This document shows, one piece after another, positions 44,976 to 54,255 of a stretch of 64,000 nucleotides of DNA. The stretch spans positions 59,288-123,287 of the forward strand of contig NZ_JABWCU010000020.1 of NCBI RefSeq assembly GCF_018491765.1, written 5' to 3'. The DNA is from Novosphingobium profundi (lineage in GTDB: Bacteria; Pseudomonadota; Alphaproteobacteria; Sphingomonadales; Sphingomonadaceae). The notes under the pieces were generated by a model. It was not told where the DNA came from, did not search any database, and saw only the letters and a program-made list of their open reading frames with translations. Within the stretch, counting starts at the first letter, position 1. The number at the start of each line of letters is the position of its first letter. Made by a program: the position numbers and the translations under genes.

Positions 44976-45509
44976 TCACCCCTGCCACTCGCGCCGCTCT
45001 TCGGCGGCGCGCAGGACCTCATAGGCAAGCTGGTAGATCTGGAAGGCCTTGGCCGCTTCGGCATCGCCCGGCTTGACGTCGGGGTGCACTTCCTTGGCCT
45101 TGGTACGCCAGGCCTTGCGCACCGCCTGGAAATCGGCGTCGGGATCGAGCCCCAATGCCTCGAGCGCGCGCAATTCGTCGCGGCTGCGCGTACCGTCGCC
45201 CGAGCCGCCCCAGCCATAGTGTGCCGATTCCTTGTAGCCCGCGCTCTCGGTCCATTCCTCGGACTCGCGCCGCTCGGCCTCTTCCTTGTCGAGCCCGGCG
45301 AAATAGTCCCAGCCCGCGTTGTATTCGGCCGCGTGCTTCTGGCAGAAGTACCAGCGATCGGGGCTGTTGGGGCTCTTGGGCGCGGGACAATCGCCGCGCT
45401 CGTTGCAACCGTGCCGATCGCAGAGGCGCACCTGCGTCGCCTCGCGCGAGCTGCCATAGCCTCCCCAGCGGGGGAATCCCCAGTTGTCGGATCGTGGTGC
45501 GCGGCTCAT
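44976..45509 (-). CDS. J-domain (DnaJ-like) protein with N-terminal Cys/His cluster
   Basis: 177 residues. The C-terminal 65 residues are a J domain (ALEALGLDPDADFQAVRKAWR, then KEVHPDVKPGD with the HPD motif). The N-terminal half has a Cys/His cluster (LCDRHGCNERGDC through WYFCQKH) that may bind zinc. J proteins stimulate Hsp70 (DnaK) ATPase; the Cys region may recognise a client. Sits alone, convergent with the HAD gene. Confidence 0.8.
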   Translation of the reverse strand: MSRAPRSDNWGFPRWGGYGSSREATQVRLCDRHGCNERGDCPAPKSPNSPDRWYFCQKHAAEYNAGWDYFAGLDKEEAERRESEEWTESAGYKESAHYGWGGSGDGTRSRDELRALEALGLDPDADFQAVRKAWRTKAKEVHPDVKPGDAEAAKAFQIYQLAYEVLRAAEERREWQG

Positions 45510-45584
45510 GTCCCAGCCGTTACGCCCTTGCGGCGGGCCGATGCAACCCTCTTGCGACCATCCAGACGGGTCGCGGCCACGAAA

Positions 45585-45627
45585 AGGCCCGCCCGAACCG
45601 GGCGCAAAGCGCGGTTCGGACGGGCCT
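45585..45627 (-). terminator. Intrinsic terminator of the tol-pal operon
   Basis: A 16-bp stem with one mismatch (45585-45600 with 45612-45627) and four T residues after it on the minus strand, 28 nt past the pal stop. Confidence 0.8.
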
Positions 45628-45654
45628 CCTATGCATGGCGTGCGTGCCTCTGGA

Positions 45655-46197
45655 TCAGTCGATTGTGACGGTCACGGCGCGGCGGTTCTGCGCCCAGGCC
45701 TGCTCGTTCGAGCCGAGCGCCACCGGGCGTTCCTTGCCGTAGCTGATCGTGGTCAGGCGGTTGGCCGCGACGCCCAGGCTGATCAGGTAGTTCTTGGCCG
45801 AATTGGCGCGGCGCTCACCCAGCGCAAGGTTGTATTCGCGGGTGCCGCGTTCGTCGGCATGGCCCTCGATCGTCGCCATCTTGTTGGGGTAGGTCAACAG
45901 CCACTGCGCCTGCTTGGCGAGGGCCTGCTGGTCGACCGCATCGACGTCGTACTTGTCGGTGTCGAAGTAGATGGTGTCATCGCCCATCATCTGCGCGGCG
46001 AAGTCGGCCTGGCTGCCCGGACGCGCGCCCAAGCCCTGACCCGAATCGGGGGTCGTCGTGGTGCGCGCCGGACCGGGTTCGGGCGGCAGTTCCTTGGGCG
46101 CCTTCGACGCGCACGCGGACATCGCCAGCGCACCCGCGACAAGCAGGATCATCGAACCGCTCTTCGTGTGTCGCGGCATCGAAAGGGCAGAAGGCAT
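45655..46197 (-). CDS. pal: Peptidoglycan-associated lipoprotein
   Basis: 180 residues: lipoprotein signal with lipobox AMSAC, a Pro/Thr linker, then an OmpA-like peptidoglycan-binding domain (YFDTDKYDVD, GHADERGTREYNLALGERRA). It anchors the outer membrane to the cell wall with TolB. A 138-bp gap upstream of pal contains TTGACA on the minus strand (46270-46275), so pal may have its own weak promoter in addition to tol read-through. Confidence 0.96.
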   Translation of the reverse strand: MPSALSMPRHTKSGSMILLVAGALAMSACASKAPKELPPEPGPARTTTTPDSGQGLGARPGSQADFAAQMMGDDTIYFDTDKYDVDAVDQQALAKQAQWLLTYPNKMATIEGHADERGTREYNLALGERRANSAKNYLISLGVAANRLTTISYGKERPVALGSNEQAWAQNRRAVTVTID

Positions 46198-46335
46198 TGA
46201 TCAATCTCCTGTGGTGCTCGCCCGGACTAACGGGCGGCTTGGTATGGTGTTCCGTGCAGTTGTTAACAGTGTCAACCTGAATGGCCGCCAACGGATATTT
46301 CTGGTGTGTTAAAAGAGCTTCGCGTCAGCCCCGCA

Positions 46336-47712
46336 TCAGGGCCGGATCGGGCCCCAGGCCGGATCCGAGGCGCCGACCGGCGTGGGCAGCTTGCGCTCGT
46401 TACGACCGGTCAGGTCGACCTGCCAGATCGAGGCCACGCCCGATCCCTTCTCGGTGCGGAAGAACTGCACGATGCGCCCGTTGGGCGACCAGGTCGGCGC
46501 TTCGTCCTGCCAGGAATTGGTGAGGTAGCGCATGTTCTGGCCCGAGGGGCTCATCACCGCGACGCGCAAGTTGCCCGCGATGTGGGTGAAGGCGATGAGG
46601 TCGCCGCGCGGGCTCCATTCGGGCGTCGCCGAGCGGCCGCCGAAGAAGCTGATACGCTGCTGGTTGGAGCCATCGGCGTTCATCACGTAGATCTGCTGCG
46701 AGCCCGAACGGTCGCTTTCGAAGACGATCTTGCTGCCATCGGGCGAATAGCTGCCGCCGATGTTGATGCCAGGGCCATTGGTGAGGCGCTGCGGGGTGCC
46801 GCCCCCCGCCGAGGACACGCGGTAGATGTCGGTACGTCCGCCTTGCGACATCGAGAACAGCACCCACTTGCCGTCGGGCGACCAGCGCGGGGCCATCGTC
46901 GGGTTGGTGGTGCGGAAGATCAGCTTCTGCGAATTGCTGGCCAGATCATAAGCATAGACGCTCGGCTGCCCGTTCAGGTAGGACAGGTAGAGAATCTTCG
47001 AATAGTCGGGCGAGTACCGCGGGGTCAGCGCCATGGCCTGGCCGCTGGTCAGGTAGCGGTGGTTTGCCCCGTCCGAATCCATGATCGCCAGGCGCTTCAT
47101 GCGGTGGTCCTTGGGACCGGTCTCGGCGATGTAGGCGATCTTGGAATCGAAGAACGGGCTCTCACCCGAAAGGCGCGCGTAGACGAGGTCGGCGCACTTG
47201 TGGCCCGCGCGGCGCCAGTCGGCCGGGCCCACCTTCCAGCCGCCCTTGGTCAGCTGCTGCTTGAGCGCGACGTCGTAGAGGTAGCAGCCCACCGTCAGCG
47301 TGCCGTCGCCATTGGCGTGGACGTAGCCCTGCACCAGCATGTCGGTGCCGCCCGTCGACCAGAGCGGAAAGTTGGGCGCCTGCACTTCGGGGAAAGTCGG
47401 ACGCGGAAGACCCGCCGGGCCCGAAGGCTTGAACAACCCGTTGTTCTTGAGATCGCCCGCCACCACTTGCGCGATCGCCTGGCCAAGCTGGCCGGTCGAA
47501 CCCGCGGTCGTCTGCGTCGGCACGTCGGCATCGGTGGCGAACGTGGTGATCGCGATCCCCAGATCCTGCCACTCGCTGTCGTCCGACACGGTCACTTCAA
47601 GGCCGTCCGAGGCCTGCGGCGCGGGCGCTGCGGGATCGGGCACGGTCTGGGCCAGCGCCGGGCCCGAAGCGCACAGGAGGAGGCCAAGGGCCAGAGCGGA
47701 AAGGGTCTTCAT
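46336..47712 (-). CDS. tolB: Tol-Pal system beta-propeller protein TolB
   Basis: 458 residues: a cleavable signal (MKTLSALALGLLLCASGPALA), an N-terminal alpha/beta domain and a six-bladed propeller with repeated SPDGxxIxF/WSPDGKWVLF units from about residue 220. It is the periplasmic partner of Pal and TolA. Starts 2 nt after tolA. Confidence 0.97.
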   Translation of the reverse strand: MKTLSALALGLLLCASGPALAQTVPDPAAPAPQASDGLEVTVSDDSEWQDLGIAITTFATDADVPTQTTAGSTGQLGQAIAQVVAGDLKNNGLFKPSGPAGLPRPTFPEVQAPNFPLWSTGGTDMLVQGYVHANGDGTLTVGCYLYDVALKQQLTKGGWKVGPADWRRAGHKCADLVYARLSGESPFFDSKIAYIAETGPKDHRMKRLAIMDSDGANHRYLTSGQAMALTPRYSPDYSKILYLSYLNGQPSVYAYDLASNSQKLIFRTTNPTMAPRWSPDGKWVLFSMSQGGRTDIYRVSSAGGGTPQRLTNGPGINIGGSYSPDGSKIVFESDRSGSQQIYVMNADGSNQQRISFFGGRSATPEWSPRGDLIAFTHIAGNLRVAVMSPSGQNMRYLTNSWQDEAPTWSPNGRIVQFFRTEKGSGVASIWQVDLTGRNERKLPTPVGASDPAWGPIRP

Positions 47713-47714
47713 TG

Positions 47715-48677
47715 CTATAGCCTTCTGTCAAACGTGGTCGTGACGACCTTCCAGCCTTCGTACAGGTCGTCGGGCAGATTGAAAGGCGCCGCCAGCTTCA
47801 CCGCGCGAATGGCCTGTTCCTGGTGACGCGAAACTTGCGCGGCGTTGGAGGCGGTCTGCCCGCTCGTGCCCAGGATCTGCGGTTCGCCATTGAGTGTCCC
47901 GTCCCGGTTGAGCCGGAAACGCACCTTGGTGACAAGCAGTTCCGCATCGGCGCCCTGCGGGGCCTGCCAGTGCGGCTTGAGCTGGCGGCGGATCGCGGCG
48001 CCAAGCGCGGAAACCTCGCGCGGGCCGATCGTCGCGGCGGGCGAACCACTGCCCTTGTCGGCGTTCGCACCCGAGACACCGTCGAGGAAGTTGGCGCCGA
48101 TCTTGCTGCCACCTTCCTTCTTGGGCGTCGAGGAGGCCTTGCTGCTCGCCGCCGAAGAAGCGCTCTTCGAACTCGGCTTGGCCACGATGTCATCGATCGC
48201 GCTCGAGCGGCGGCTGCTGGAAGACTTGGTTTCAGACATGGGCGCGGGCTTGGCGGCCGGCTTGGGCTTGGGCTCACTCTTGGCCGGAGCGGGCTTGGAT
48301 CTGGTCGGCGCCTTGGGAGCCAGCTTTGGTGCAGGCTTGGGTTCCGGCTTCGGCTCCGGGCGCGGTTCGGGCCGGGGCGCCGGAGCAGGTTCCCGCGCCG
48401 CGGGCTCGGAGGCGGGGGCCGGTTCGGGCTGCTCCTGCGCCTCGGGGGCCGCCTCGCCGATCGTCGGGGCGAAGTCGGGCGCGGCCTGGCTGTTGGGATC
48501 GGGCGACATGGAAGTGTCGGCGACCTCGTCGCTGATGGAAACCTCGATGCGCTGCGGCTTGGGCACGATCTCGTGCTCGGCCGGGCGCAGGATCAGGACG
48601 GCCAGCAGCCCCGCGTGGAGCACCAGCGCCACGACGAGACCGAGCTTCTCATCCTTTCGCAATCCGAACAAAGCCAT
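47715..48677 (-). CDS. tolA: Tol system energy-transducing protein TolA
   Basis: 320 residues: one N-terminal membrane helix (GLVVALVLHAGLLAVLIL), a long Pro/Ala/Glu/Lys-rich region (about 80-200; low complexity, with KPEPKP-type repeats) and a C-terminal TonB-like domain with VRFRLNRDGTLNGEPQILGTSG. It spans the periplasm, coupling TolQR to TolB-Pal. Codon use is skewed by the proline and lysine repeats. Confidence 0.92.
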   Translation of the reverse strand: MALFGLRKDEKLGLVVALVLHAGLLAVLILRPAEHEIVPKPQRIEVSISDEVADTSMSPDPNSQAAPDFAPTIGEAAPEAQEQPEPAPASEPAAREPAPAPRPEPRPEPKPEPKPAPKLAPKAPTRSKPAPAKSEPKPKPAAKPAPMSETKSSSSRRSSAIDDIVAKPSSKSASSAASSKASSTPKKEGGSKIGANFLDGVSGANADKGSGSPAATIGPREVSALGAAIRRQLKPHWQAPQGADAELLVTKVRFRLNRDGTLNGEPQILGTSGQTASNAAQVSRHQEQAIRAVKLAAPFNLPDDLYEGWKVVTTTFDRRL

Positions 48678-48693
48678 TCCCCGCCAGCCTACG

Positions 48694-49149
<456 letters not shown>

Positions 49150-49150
49150 G

Positions 49151-49861
49151 TCAGCGCGACTCCAGCTGGCGGGTCAGCGCGGCGTGGAGCTTGTCGGCGA
49201 AGCGCTGGAGGCGCGATTCGACCATGTTCACGCGGTGCGAGAAGCGGTTGTAGGCGATTACCGCCGGGATGGCCGCAAAGAGACCGATCGCGGTGGCGAA
49301 GAGCGCTTCCGAGATGCCCGGCGCGACGACCGCGAGCGAGGAATTCTGCTGCTGGCCGATCTGGAAGAAGCTGTTCATGATGCCCCAGACGGTGCCGAAC
49401 AGGCCCACGAAGGGTCCGACCGAGCCGACCGTTGCCAGGAAGTTCAGCCGGTTGGAGAGCAGTTCGGCCTCTTCACCCACTTGCGAGGTCAGCGCGAGCG
49501 AGATGCGCTGGCGCGCGCCCTCGGCATCGAAGGTCTTGAGCTGCGCGTTGCGGCGCCATTCGGCGAGCCCGGCACCCGCCACCTTGCCCATCGGCACGTC
49601 GGCGCGGCGGCGCTCCTTCTGGAACGCCTCGAAGTTGGGCGCCTGCCAGAAGCTGTCCTCGTAGTCGTCGCAGCCCCGGTTCACCCGGCCGATGCGGAAG
49701 GTGAAAGTGACGATGACGGTCCAGACCCAGACGCTTGCGAGCAGCAGGCCGACCATGATCGCCTGCACGACGATATCGGCGTTGAGAAACAGCGTCACCG
49801 GATTGAGCCGGTCGCTGTCGCCGGCGAAATCGAGGGTGGGGGCGAGCAGGTCGAGTATCAT
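49151..49861 (-). CDS. tolQ: Tol system protein TolQ (MotA/ExbB family)
   Basis: 236 residues with three membrane segments and the ExbB/TolQ core NRLNFLATVGSVGPFVGLFGTVWGIM plus ATAIGLFAAIPAVIAYN (shown as parts of one region, about residues 130-200). The start overlaps the ybgC stop by ATGA. Confidence 0.96.
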   Translation of the reverse strand: MILDLLAPTLDFAGDSDRLNPVTLFLNADIVVQAIMVGLLLASVWVWTVIVTFTFRIGRVNRGCDDYEDSFWQAPNFEAFQKERRRADVPMGKVAGAGLAEWRRNAQLKTFDAEGARQRISLALTSQVGEEAELLSNRLNFLATVGSVGPFVGLFGTVWGIMNSFFQIGQQQNSSLAVVAPGISEALFATAIGLFAAIPAVIAYNRFSHRVNMVESRLQRFADKLHAALTRQLESR

Positions 49862-50385
49862 TCGTGTCCTTCCGGCGGGGCGGGGGGCGTAGGCGATGTG
49901 GGATGAACGGGCGAAAAGGTGGCGAAGGCCCGTTGCCAGGCCTCGGGCTGTCGGCGCGGTCGTCCATCAGGGCCGATGAACCCGACCTTTACCACGCCTT
50001 CGGCGAGACGCGTCTCGCCCCGCCAGGCCACCTGGCGCAGCGTGCAGCGCACCTTGCCCACGGCCTCGGCCGTGGTGACGACGACGACGCTGTCCCCCAG
50101 CCGCGCAGGAGAAAGGTAGCGCAAGTTGATCTCGGCCACGGTGTAGAGGCCCGAGCCATCGTCGAGTGCGGCGCGCTGGTCGATGCCGAGCACCTCGAGA
50201 AGGTCGGAGCGCGCGCGTTCGAACCAGCGCACGTAATTGGCATGGTAGACCACCCCGCCGGCGTCTGTGTCCTCGTAGAACACGCGCAAGGGATAGCAAT
50301 GGCGCGCGCTCTCGTCCGCGTGCCCGGCGGGAACGATCGTGCCGTTCTGCGGCGTAATCGCGAAAGAGGGAGGTGCGCTGCTCAT
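49858..50385 (-). CDS. ybgC: Tol-Pal-associated acyl-CoA thioesterase YbgC
   Basis: 175 residues, hot-dog fold thioesterase with the catalytic YEDTDAGGVVYHANY motif and FERARSDLL. Always first in the tol-pal operon; it is thought to act on acyl-CoA or acyl-ACP linked to phospholipid synthesis. ATG at 50385. Confidence 0.94.
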   Translation of the reverse strand: MSSAPPSFAITPQNGTIVPAGHADESARHCYPLRVFYEDTDAGGVVYHANYVRWFERARSDLLEVLGIDQRAALDDGSGLYTVAEINLRYLSPARLGDSVVVVTTAEAVGKVRCTLRQVAWRGETRLAEGVVKVGFIGPDGRPRRQPEAWQRAFATFSPVHPTSPTPPAPPEGHE

Positions 50386-50523
50386 GATGCGCGGAGCAAT
50401 AGCGAGCGGGCCCGTGCCTGCAAAGGCATTGGGGCGCCTGCAAGGCCGGTTCGGTCGATTTTCCCGTTGAAAGGGCCCCTTCGCGCGGTCGGCCGGGCAC
50501 GAGGCACGGCCACGCGTGGCGCC

Positions 50524-50901
50524 TCAGTCCGCAATCATCTGAAAGAACTGGCGACCGCCGAAGATGTGGACGTGCAAATGCGGCACTTCCTGGTGCCCGG
50601 CATGGCCCATGTTGACCATCAGGCGGTAGCCCGGCGTGTCGAGCTCGAGCTGGCGCGTGACATTGCCCACGGCGCGCATGAACGCGGCGATCTGCGCATC
50701 GTCGGCTTTCGCGGTGAAATCGTCCCACGAAACGTAAGGCGCCTTGGGAATGACCAGCACGTGCACGGGCGCCTGCGGGCGAATGTCGTTGAAGGCCAGC
50801 GCCACGTCGTCCTCGTAGATCTTGTCGCAGGGCAGCTCGCCGCGCAGGATCTTGGCGAAGACGTTGGTGTCGTCGTAGGGCAGCTTGGGATCGATGGGCA
50901 T
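50524..50901 (-). CDS. HIT family protein (HINT-like nucleotide hydrolase)
   Basis: 125 residues with the histidine triad HLHVHIFGG near the C-terminus and FAKILRGELPCDKIYEDD at the start. HINT proteins hydrolyse AMP-lysine or purine phosphoramidates. ATG at 50901 has GGAG at a suitable distance; a GTG at 50943 abutting hisE is possible. It follows hisE in the same transcript. Confidence 0.93.
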   Translation of the reverse strand: MPIDPKLPYDDTNVFAKILRGELPCDKIYEDDVALAFNDIRPQAPVHVLVIPKAPYVSWDDFTAKADDAQIAAFMRAVGNVTRQLELDTPGYRLMVNMGHAGHQEVPHLHVHIFGGRQFFQMIAD

Positions 50902-50943
50902 CGGCGTCTCCGGCGTTGAATTCGCAAGATCGAAGGGAGGCAC

Positions 50944-51270
50944 TCAGTCCTGGGGGCGGGCGGCCTTCTCGGCGATGCCCGAAACCCCTTCGCGGCGGTC
51001 GAGCTCGGCCAGGACATCGGCAAAGGGTACGCCCTTGGCGCCGAGCAGGACCATGAGGTGGAAGATCAGGTCGGCGGCCTCGCCGACGAGCGCGGCTTCG
51101 TCCTCGACCAGCGCGGCGATTACCGTCTCGGTGCCCTCCTCGCCCACTTTCTGGGCGATCTTGCGCAGCCCCTTGGCGTGAAGCTTGGCGACGTAGCTCG
51201 ACGCGGGGTCGGCGCCGCGACGCTGGGCGATGGTGGCCTCGAGGCGGGCAAGGGTATCGGGTGCGCTCAT
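50944..51270 (-). CDS. hisE: Phosphoribosyl-ATP diphosphatase
   Basis: 108 residues, an all-alpha MazG-like pyrophosphatase (KIAQKVGEEGTETVIAAL, EAADLIFHLMVLL). It carries out the second step of histidine synthesis, separate from hisI, which is not in this window. Confidence 0.95.
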   Translation of the reverse strand: MSAPDTLARLEATIAQRRGADPASSYVAKLHAKGLRKIAQKVGEEGTETVIAALVEDEAALVGEAADLIFHLMVLLGAKGVPFADVLAELDRREGVSGIAEKAARPQD

Positions 51271-51322
51271 GTCGCGTTTGCCATGCGGCGGACGTGGCTG
51301 CGGGTCAAGCCTGCAAGCCGCG

Positions 51323-52114
51323 TCACAGCCGGTGGGTCGACTGGCCGCGCGCGGGCAGTCCCGCCGCGCGCAGGGCGCCATGCGCCTCGGCAATCGAATG
51401 GGTGCCGAAGTGGAAGATCGAAGCGGCCAAGACCGCACTCGCATGGCCCCGCGTCACCCCGTCGACGAGATGCTCGAGGTTGCCGACACCCCCGCTCGCG
51501 ATCACCGGCACCGAAACCGCATCGGCGATCGTGCGGGTAAGGTCGAGGTCGTAGCCCTGCTTGGTGCCATCGCCGTCCATCGAGGTCACCAACAGCTCGC
51601 CCGCGCCCAGTTGCGCCAGCTTCGCGGCGTGCTCGAGCGCGTCGATCCCGGTCGGACGACGCCCGCCGTGAGTGAAGATCTCCCAGCGCTTGGGACCGGT
51701 GCCATCGTCGACCCGGCGCGCGTCGACCGAAGCGACGATGCACTGGGCTCCAAAGCGCGCGGCAATGTCGGAGACCACTTCGGGGCGCGCGACGGCGGCT
51801 GAATTGACCGCGACCTTGTCCGCCCCCGCCAGCAGCAGCGCGCGCGCGTCCTCGGCGGTGCGCACGCCCCCGCCCACGGTCAGCGGCATGAAGCAGACCT
51901 CGGCGGTGCGGCGCACGATGTCGAGCAAGGTGCCGCGCCCTTCGTGGCTGGCCGAAATGTCGAGGAAGCACAGCTCGTCCGCGCCCGCCGCGTCGTAGGC
52001 CCGCGCCTGTTCGACCGGGTCGCCCGCGTCCTTCAAGTCGACGAAATTGACGCCCTTGACCACGCGGCCATCGGCAACATCGAGGCAGGGAATGACACGG
52101 ATGCGCACGGTCAT
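51323..52114 (-). CDS. hisF: Imidazole glycerol phosphate synthase cyclase subunit
   Basis: 263 residues: a (beta/alpha)8 barrel with catalytic aspartates in RVIPCLDVADGRVVKG and VTSMDGDGTKQGYD. It makes IGP and AICAR using ammonia from HisH. Starts 5 nt after hisA. Confidence 0.97.
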   Translation of the reverse strand: MTVRIRVIPCLDVADGRVVKGVNFVDLKDAGDPVEQARAYDAAGADELCFLDISASHEGRGTLLDIVRRTAEVCFMPLTVGGGVRTAEDARALLLAGADKVAVNSAAVARPEVVSDIAARFGAQCIVASVDARRVDDGTGPKRWEIFTHGGRRPTGIDALEHAAKLAQLGAGELLVTSMDGDGTKQGYDLDLTRTIADAVSVPVIASGGVGNLEHLVDGVTRGHASAVLAASIFHFGTHSIAEAHGALRAAGLPARGQSTHRL

Positions 52115-52119
52115 GGCGC

Positions 52120-52848
52120 TCAGTCCTTCTCGGCCATCTGGATTGCGGTGGCGAGGTCGAGGCGCCCGTCGTAGAGCGCGCGGCCGGTGATCACGCCCTC
52201 GATGCCGTCCTTTTCGTGCAGCTTGAGCATGCGGATGTCGTCGAGGCCCTTGACGCCCCCGCTCGCGATGACCGGCATGTCGGTCTGGCGCGCAAGGTCG
52301 ACGGTCGCCTGCACGTTGCACCCCTTGAGCATGCCGTCGCGCCCGATGTCGGTGAACAGCAGCGAGGCGACGCCCGCGTCCTCGAAACGGCGCGCAAGGT
52401 CGACCACCGAGACGTTCGAGACTTCGGCCCAGCCCTCGGTCGCGACCATGCCGTCGCGCGCGTCGACCGCGACGACGATGCCGTTCTCCCATTCCTTCGC
52501 CATGTCCTTGACGAACTGCGGGTCCTTGAGCGCGGCGGTGCCCATCACGACGCGGCTGACGCCGAGCTTGAACCAGCCCTCGACCGCTTCGGGGGTGCGA
52601 ATGCCGCCACCGAGCTGGACGTGGCCGGGGAAGACCTCGAGGATCGCCTCGACCGCCGCGCGGTTCTCGGCGCGGCCCGCGAACGAACCGTCGAGATCGA
52701 CGACGTGGAGGAACTGCGAGCCGGCCTCGGCGAAGAGCATGGCCTGCGCGGCGGGGTTGTCACCGTAGACGGTGGCACGGTCCATGTCGCCTTCGGCAAG
52801 GCGAACGACCTGACCCTGCTTGAGGTCGATGGCGGGAAAAACGATCAT
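52120..52848 (-). CDS. hisA: Phosphoribosylformimino-5-aminoimidazole carboxamide ribotide isomerase
   Basis: 242 residues, a barrel paralogous to HisF with IVFPAIDLKQGQVVRL and FTDIGRDGMLKG catalytic strands. It starts 1 nt after the hisH stop. Confidence 0.97.
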   Translation of the reverse strand: MIVFPAIDLKQGQVVRLAEGDMDRATVYGDNPAAQAMLFAEAGSQFLHVVDLDGSFAGRAENRAAVEAILEVFPGHVQLGGGIRTPEAVEGWFKLGVSRVVMGTAALKDPQFVKDMAKEWENGIVVAVDARDGMVATEGWAEVSNVSVVDLARRFEDAGVASLLFTDIGRDGMLKGCNVQATVDLARQTDMPVIASGGVKGLDDIRMLKLHEKDGIEGVITGRALYDGRLDLATAIQMAEKD

Positions 52849-52849
52849 G

Positions 52850-53479
52850 TCAGGGTTTCCAGTCGAGGAATCGGGTCAGGAGCGCGAGGCCGTAGGCCTG
52901 GCTCTTTTCAGGATGGAACTGCACGCCCACGACGTTGTCCTGCGCGACGGCGGCGACGAGCCCCCCGCCGTGGTCGGTCATCGCGGCCACCGCGTGGCCC
53001 TCGTCGGGCACGAAGTGGTAGGAATGCAGGAAATAGGCCTCGCCCGGCTCGATCAAACCGCTCGCCGGGTCGTGGCGCCCCAGCCCGACGTCGTTCCAGC
53101 CCATGTGGGGGACCTTGATCGCCGGGTCGGTGCGCTCGATCAGGCGGACCTCGCCCGAGATCCAGTCGAGCCCCTCGGTCGTGCCGAACTCGAGCCCGCG
53201 CGAGGCGAGGAGTTGCATGCCCACGCAAATCCCGAGGAACGGCGCCCCGCCGACCTGCACCCGCTCGTTGAGCGCATCGACCATGCCGGGAATCGCCCAG
53301 AGCGCATCCGCGCAGGCCTTGAACGCGCCCACGCCCGGCAGGACGATGCGGTCGGCCGTGCGCACCTTCATCGGGTCGGCAGTGACCTCGACGTTGTCCG
53401 CGCCCGCGGCCTTCAGCGCATTGGCGACCGACTGCAGGTTGCCCGCGCCGTAGTCGATCAGGGCCAGCCGCTCGGCCAT
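52850..53479 (-). CDS. hisH: Imidazole glycerol phosphate synthase glutamine amidotransferase subunit
   Basis: 209 residues, a class I amidotransferase with nucleophile cysteine in LGICVGMQLL and the His/Glu pair in VQFHPEKS. It delivers ammonia to HisF. The start shares bases with the hisB stop (TGATG). Confidence 0.96.
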   Translation of the reverse strand: MAERLALIDYGAGNLQSVANALKAAGADNVEVTADPMKVRTADRIVLPGVGAFKACADALWAIPGMVDALNERVQVGGAPFLGICVGMQLLASRGLEFGTTEGLDWISGEVRLIERTDPAIKVPHMGWNDVGLGRHDPASGLIEPGEAYFLHSYHFVPDEGHAVAAMTDHGGGLVAAVAQDNVVGVQFHPEKSQAYGLALLTRFLDWKP

Positions 53480-54081
53480 CAGAGCGACTTCGCTCCGAGA
53501 ATGCCCTTGGTCGAGGGCACCGCGCCGCCCTTGCGCGGGTCGAGCTCGACCGCGGTGCGCATGGCGCGCGCGAAGCCCTTGAAGATGCCCTCGCAGATGT
53601 GGTGGTTGTTGGTGCCGTAAAGCAGTTCGATGTGCAGCGTGATGCCCACCGCCTGCGCGATCGAGTGGAACCAGTGCTCGACCATCTCGGTGTCGAACTC
53701 GCCCAGCTTCTCCTGCGTGAAGCCGGCCTTCCACACCAGGTAGGGGCGGCCCGAAATGTCGAGCGAGACGCGGCTCAGCGCCTCGTCCATCGGTGAATTC
53801 ACGTCGCCGTAGCGCCCGATCCCGGCCTTGTCGCCAAGCGCCTCGGAGATCGCCTGGCCGATCGCGATGGCGCTGTCCTCGGTCGTGTGGTGCTGGTCGA
53901 CGTGCAGGTCACCCTTGATGTGGCAGGTGATGTCGATCAGCGAATGGCGCGAGAACTGCTCGATCATGTGATCGAGGAAACCGATGCCGGTCGTGACGTT
54001 GTACTGGCCGGTACCGTCGAGATTGACCTCGACATGGATATCGGTCTCGTGGGTCGTGCGGGTGATCGAGGCTGTACGCAT
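53479..54081 (-). CDS. hisB: Imidazoleglycerol-phosphate dehydratase
   Basis: 200 residues with manganese-site motifs GIGFLDHMIEQFSRHS, DLHVDQHHTTEDSAIAIG and GTNNHHICEGIFK. First gene of hisBHAFE-HIT. The ATG has no ribosome site; a TTGATT/TATAGG promoter lies so close (54090-54117) that the transcript may be almost leaderless. Confidence 0.97.
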   Translation of the reverse strand: MRTASITRTTHETDIHVEVNLDGTGQYNVTTGIGFLDHMIEQFSRHSLIDITCHIKGDLHVDQHHTTEDSAIAIGQAISEALGDKAGIGRYGDVNSPMDEALSRVSLDISGRPYLVWKAGFTQEKLGEFDTEMVEHWFHSIAQAVGITLHIELLYGTNNHHICEGIFKGFARAMRTAVELDPRKGGAVPSTKGILGAKSL

Positions 54082-54089
54082 GAAAAGGG

Positions 54090-54117
54090 CCTATAGACCT
54101 GTATCAGCGGGAATCAA
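54090..54117 (-). promoter_or_regulatory. Possible promoter of the his operon giving a near-leaderless mRNA
   Basis: TTGATT and TATAGG separated by 16 bp on the minus strand. Initiation would fall about 54083, one or two bases before the hisB ATG. Confidence 0.35.
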
Positions 54118-54255
54118 TCGCGTGCATTCGCCCCGGCGACTTTGCAGATAGATCAACGCCCCATGGGGATAATCCCCTGCCCGACCCACGAAGCCGTGCA
54201 AAAACGTCTCCCTTGTGGCTTGACCCCGGGCACAACGATGCGCACCTAGAGCGCG

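Noticed and set aside
48240..48420. Repetitive Pro/Lys/Glu segment that looks like a tandem DNA repeat
   Set aside because: It is the normal low-complexity periplasmic region of TolA, not a separate element.
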